From the NCBI GenBank assembly GCA_021732845.1, contig JAKFUF010000047.1, forward strand, positions 24,155 to 88,154: a stretch of 64,000 bases of DNA, given 5' to 3'. The stretch comes from Planctomycetaceae bacterium. Lineage in GTDB: Bacteria > Planctomycetota > Planctomycetia > Planctomycetales > Planctomycetaceae. The translations under genes were made by a program, and so were the position numbers. Positions within the stretch are counted from its first letter, which is position 1, and each line of letters starts with the position of its first letter. The notes beneath the pieces were generated by a model. That model saw only the letters and a program-made list of their open reading frames with translations, searched no databases and was not told the DNA's origin. Below are positions 62,412 to 64,000 of the stretch, piece by piece.

Positions 62412-62882
62412 CTAGGCATTGCCGCTTGGCGGCGCAATTGCACCACCCACCCTCGGGTGATGTGGCGCAACACGGCAACTGTCGCGCAGGAAGAACGGGT
62501 CCGCGTGAAACAGCGAGCGAACGACGATGGCACGGCTGCCAGGGCTCAAGGTGGCGTTTAGATCCTCGATCATGTCTCGGCAATCGGAATGGCTCTCGCC
62601 GGTCACCTGCTGCACGTCCGGCGGAAAATCGAACGGGCTGGTCGCGTCCCACTCCTGTTTCAAATCGACGGTGAACATTGCCGATCGGCTCCCAGCCGCT
62701 TCGCAGCGGAACGTCCAGACGTTCACTGGCCCAAAGTTCATCTGATGTTGATTTGCCATCACCGCCAGAGCGCTTGCCATCTCCAAAGACATGGTGCGCT
62801 CTGCGGATGGGGGCCTTGTTTTCCAGCTTTGGGGCTTCCAGTCAGCAGGCACTGGAACGATGACGAACGGATAGGAAATCAT
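62412..62882 (-). CDS. Uncharacterised island protein, paralogue of the product at 57953-58471 (156 aa)
   Basis: No known family. VNVWTFRCEAAGSRSAMFTV and SPFDFPPDVQQVTGE match the paralogue at 57953-58471, with the same order and spacing. The stop TAG is inside the CTAG target duplicate of the insertion sequence, so the reading frame ends at the same place with or without it. GGAG lies 8 nt before ATG 62882. It follows the sigma factor by 27 bp. Confidence 0.65.
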   Translation of the reverse strand: MISYPFVIVPVPADWKPQSWKTRPPSAERTMSLEMASALAVMANQHQMNFGPVNVWTFRCEAAGSRSAMFTVDLKQEWDATSPFDFPPDVQQVTGESHSDCRDMIEDLNATLSPGSRAIVVRSLFHADPFFLRDSCRVAPHHPRVGGAIAPPSGNA

Positions 62883-62909
62883 GCTTTTCGCTCCAATGAT
62901 GTGGCAATC

Positions 62910-63617
62910 TCAACACTCGCTCCGCACCCGTGCGGCCAACTCCGGTGACTCGATCAGCTTGCTGTGAATCTGACAGACGCGAGTGTGTGACATGCCAAGC
63001 CTGTCGCCGATCTCACGCATCGACAGAGAATCCCAATACCGCAGGTGAAGAACCTGCCTCTCTGCATCGGAGAACCCACGGGTCAGTGCCGGGAGTAGAT
63101 CCGCCTGCTGCATGCGGTCGGACGGGTCAGCAGTGGCATGGGCTCTTTCCTCCAGGCCGTCGCCGCTGGCAAACTTGGCCGGCCTGCATTCCGCCAACGG
63201 CCTGCCCAATCGCTCCTGCAACTGGTCATCCGTGGCATGGCATCCGGTTGCCGCGAAGATCTCGGCCTCAATGCTGGCCAGCCGGCGGGCCTCTTTCCTC
63301 ACGCGAATTGGAACCCAGTCCATCCGCCGCACTTCATCCAGCATCGCCCCTCGGATGCGGGGAATGCAGTAACCCGCAAAGTTGACTTTGCAAGCCGGGT
63401 CGAATGCCTCGACCGCTCGCATCAATCCGACCGATCCGCCGGAAATCAGATCCGCCAGGTCAATCTTTGGCATCCGCTTCCGCATGGCGACCGCTTGCCG
63501 ATAAACGATCGCCATGTACCGCGTGACAATGGCGTTGCGGTTCTCTGTGCTGCGATCGGCGGCGTAGGCTGCCCACAGATCCGCGACACTGGACGTTGTT
63601 CCTGCGTTGCAATTCAT
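62910..63617 (-). CDS. Sigma-70 family factor of FliA/WhiG type in a prophage-like region (235 aa)
   Basis: Region 2 is complete: DLISGGSVGLMRAVEAFDPACK and FAGYCIPRIRGAMLDEVRRMDWVP, the typical FliA/WhiG RIRGAM.DE.R..DW.P block. Region 4 is an HTH: LRYWDSLSMREIGDRLGMSHTRVC. A linker of about 60 residues replaces region 3. It should direct RNA polymerase to a subset of promoters, perhaps those of late island genes. ATG 63617 is preferred to TTG 63635. Confidence 0.85.
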   Translation of the reverse strand: MNCNAGTTSSVADLWAAYAADRSTENRNAIVTRYMAIVYRQAVAMRKRMPKIDLADLISGGSVGLMRAVEAFDPACKVNFAGYCIPRIRGAMLDEVRRMDWVPIRVRKEARRLASIEAEIFAATGCHATDDQLQERLGRPLAECRPAKFASGDGLEERAHATADPSDRMQQADLLPALTRGFSDAERQVLHLRYWDSLSMREIGDRLGMSHTRVCQIHSKLIESPELAARVRSEC

Positions 63618-63674
63618 GGTTGGTCCGATGGCCAAAAAACTAGGCCTGCGGTCAGAGTCGCAGGCCAGTGGGGG

Positions 63675-64000
63675 TTAGCCGTTGATGTCCACGACAGCGG
63701 GCTTTTCTTTGACCGCTTCTGCGATCTTTTTCAGTTGTTCCGTTTGCCTGCGGTCAGAATCTTTGACCACTTGGATCAACTCCTTGATGTTGGGCTCGCC
63801 AGTGGCTCTGGTCGCCTGGGCAATCGCGGAATAGGCTTCGGCAGATCCGTAGGCCGCTGTGCCTGTTGCCGCCCGGGTTGATCCGGCTTGGGAGTTGTAG
63901 AGCGAATTGACCTGTCCGATTAGTCCCTCCTGTTGTTGGGCGTCCAGGGACGCGACAAGGCTTTCGTGGTGTTTGACCTGGTCGGCAATCTCTTTGTTTC
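63675..64000 (-). CDS. C-terminal part of a Gln/Ala-rich helical protein, cut by the window edge (about 107 aa)
   Basis: The minus-strand frame enters at 64000 and ends TAA at 63677-63675. It reads helical (NKEIADQVKHHESLVASLD, then EQLKKIAEAVKEKPAVVDING at the end). A GSTRAATGTAAYGSAEAYS stretch is low-complexity. Such ends occur in phage tape-measure or coiled-coil tail proteins, but identification needs the missing N-terminus. It lies immediately upstream of the sigma factor on the same strand. Confidence 0.55.
   Translation of the reverse strand, partial: NKEIADQVKHHESLVASLDAQQQEGLIGQVNSLYNSQAGSTRAATGTAAYGSAEAYSAIAQATRATGEPNIKELIQVVKDSDRRQTEQLKKIAEAVKEKPAVVDING

Larger units (their letters stand above)
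57953..64000. other. Prophage- or integrative-element-like region, incomplete
   Basis: The segment holds small genes mostly on the minus strand, two paralogous unknowns, a ParB-like remnant, an RHH-like regulator with tandem operators, a FliA/WhiG sigma factor, an insertion sequence and the end of a larger helical protein. The left boundary is near the terminators at 57751-57928, where TTTGCTACGATTTTGCTACG (57876-57895) could be part of an attachment site. No integrase, capsid or terminase is visible inside the window, so the identity is provisional. Confidence 0.5.

Overview
The window looks like a high-GC chromosomal segment of a planctomycete (Planctomycetota, probably class Planctomycetia). 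The best evidence is a PSCyt1/DUF1549/DUF1553 protein followed by a DUF1501 Tat-exported protein. It is supported by a Hanks-type kinase, TPR and leucine-rich-repeat proteins, a DUF2332 protein and a ThiD2-ThiE thiamine enzyme. Species cannot be assigned from the sequence alone.

Layout. 1-4 kb: end of a membrane protein, a polytopic membrane protein, and a methyltransferase/DUF2332 pair. 4-8.2 kb: the planctomycete cytochrome-type PSD1 protein and the DUF1501 protein. 8.2-16.1 kb: a minus-strand cluster with a Ser/Thr kinase, an FKBP-type isomerase, a TPR protein and three uncharacterised proteins, two of which share a paralogous domain. 16.7-26 kb: housekeeping genes (transsulfuration enzyme, FmdB-type zinc ribbon, acetyltransferase, DnaA, PurA, LeuB, CinA-like). 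26-31.9 kb: AtuA pair, B12-binding radical SAM protein, membrane protein, HisN-type phosphatase. 32.4-39.4 kb: receiver-zinc-ribbon, FHA and LRR genes, an RsmC-like methyltransferase, and a LURP-one-like/unknown/amidohydrolase operon. 39.5-42.6 kb: a ferredoxin-type protein with a GcvH-like lipoyl protein, diverging from a cysteine hydrolase. 42.7-43.1 kb: tRNA-Leu(GAG) with a good promoter, then a truncated integrase remnant. 43.7-50.9 kb: rhamnulokinase, an MFS-PlsC-acyl-ACP-synthetase fusion and a Clp_N-ThiD2-ThiE fusion. 50.9-55.2 kb: a signalling module (FixJ-type regulator, CheX, CheY, degenerate HD-GYP protein, a decayed partial duplicate of it, PilZ). 55.2-56.8 kb: a metallopeptidase-SGNH hydrolase fusion. 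57.9-64 kb: a prophage- or island-like region of small unknown genes with an RHH-like regulator, a ParB-like remnant, a complete IS701-family-like element with 4-bp CTAG target duplications, a WhiG/FliA-type sigma factor and the end of a larger helical protein.

The most unusual signal is in the intergenic DNA. At least five unrelated AT-richer motif families, each a short array of 7- to 10-nt units, occur as facing inverted pairs 70-470 bp apart (3959-4035, 6565-6677, 9861-10029, 16398-16542, 18155-18300, 23142-23430, 31481-31575, 56941-57412 and 57130-57233), with solitary pieces elsewhere. One family also shares sequence just inside its terminal arms, so it behaves like a non-autonomous mobile element. 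Separately, 57546-57812 has a promoter-like sequence and a strong intrinsic terminator with no protein between them, and is a candidate small-RNA gene.

Functional links are mostly local. The CheX-CheY-HD-GYP-PilZ run suggests a phosphorelay/c-di-GMP switch. The TPR, FKBP and paralogous helical proteins look like one complex or maturation module. The lipoyl and ferredoxin proteins look like a redox pair. No CRISPR array, rRNA operon or recognisable riboswitch was seen.
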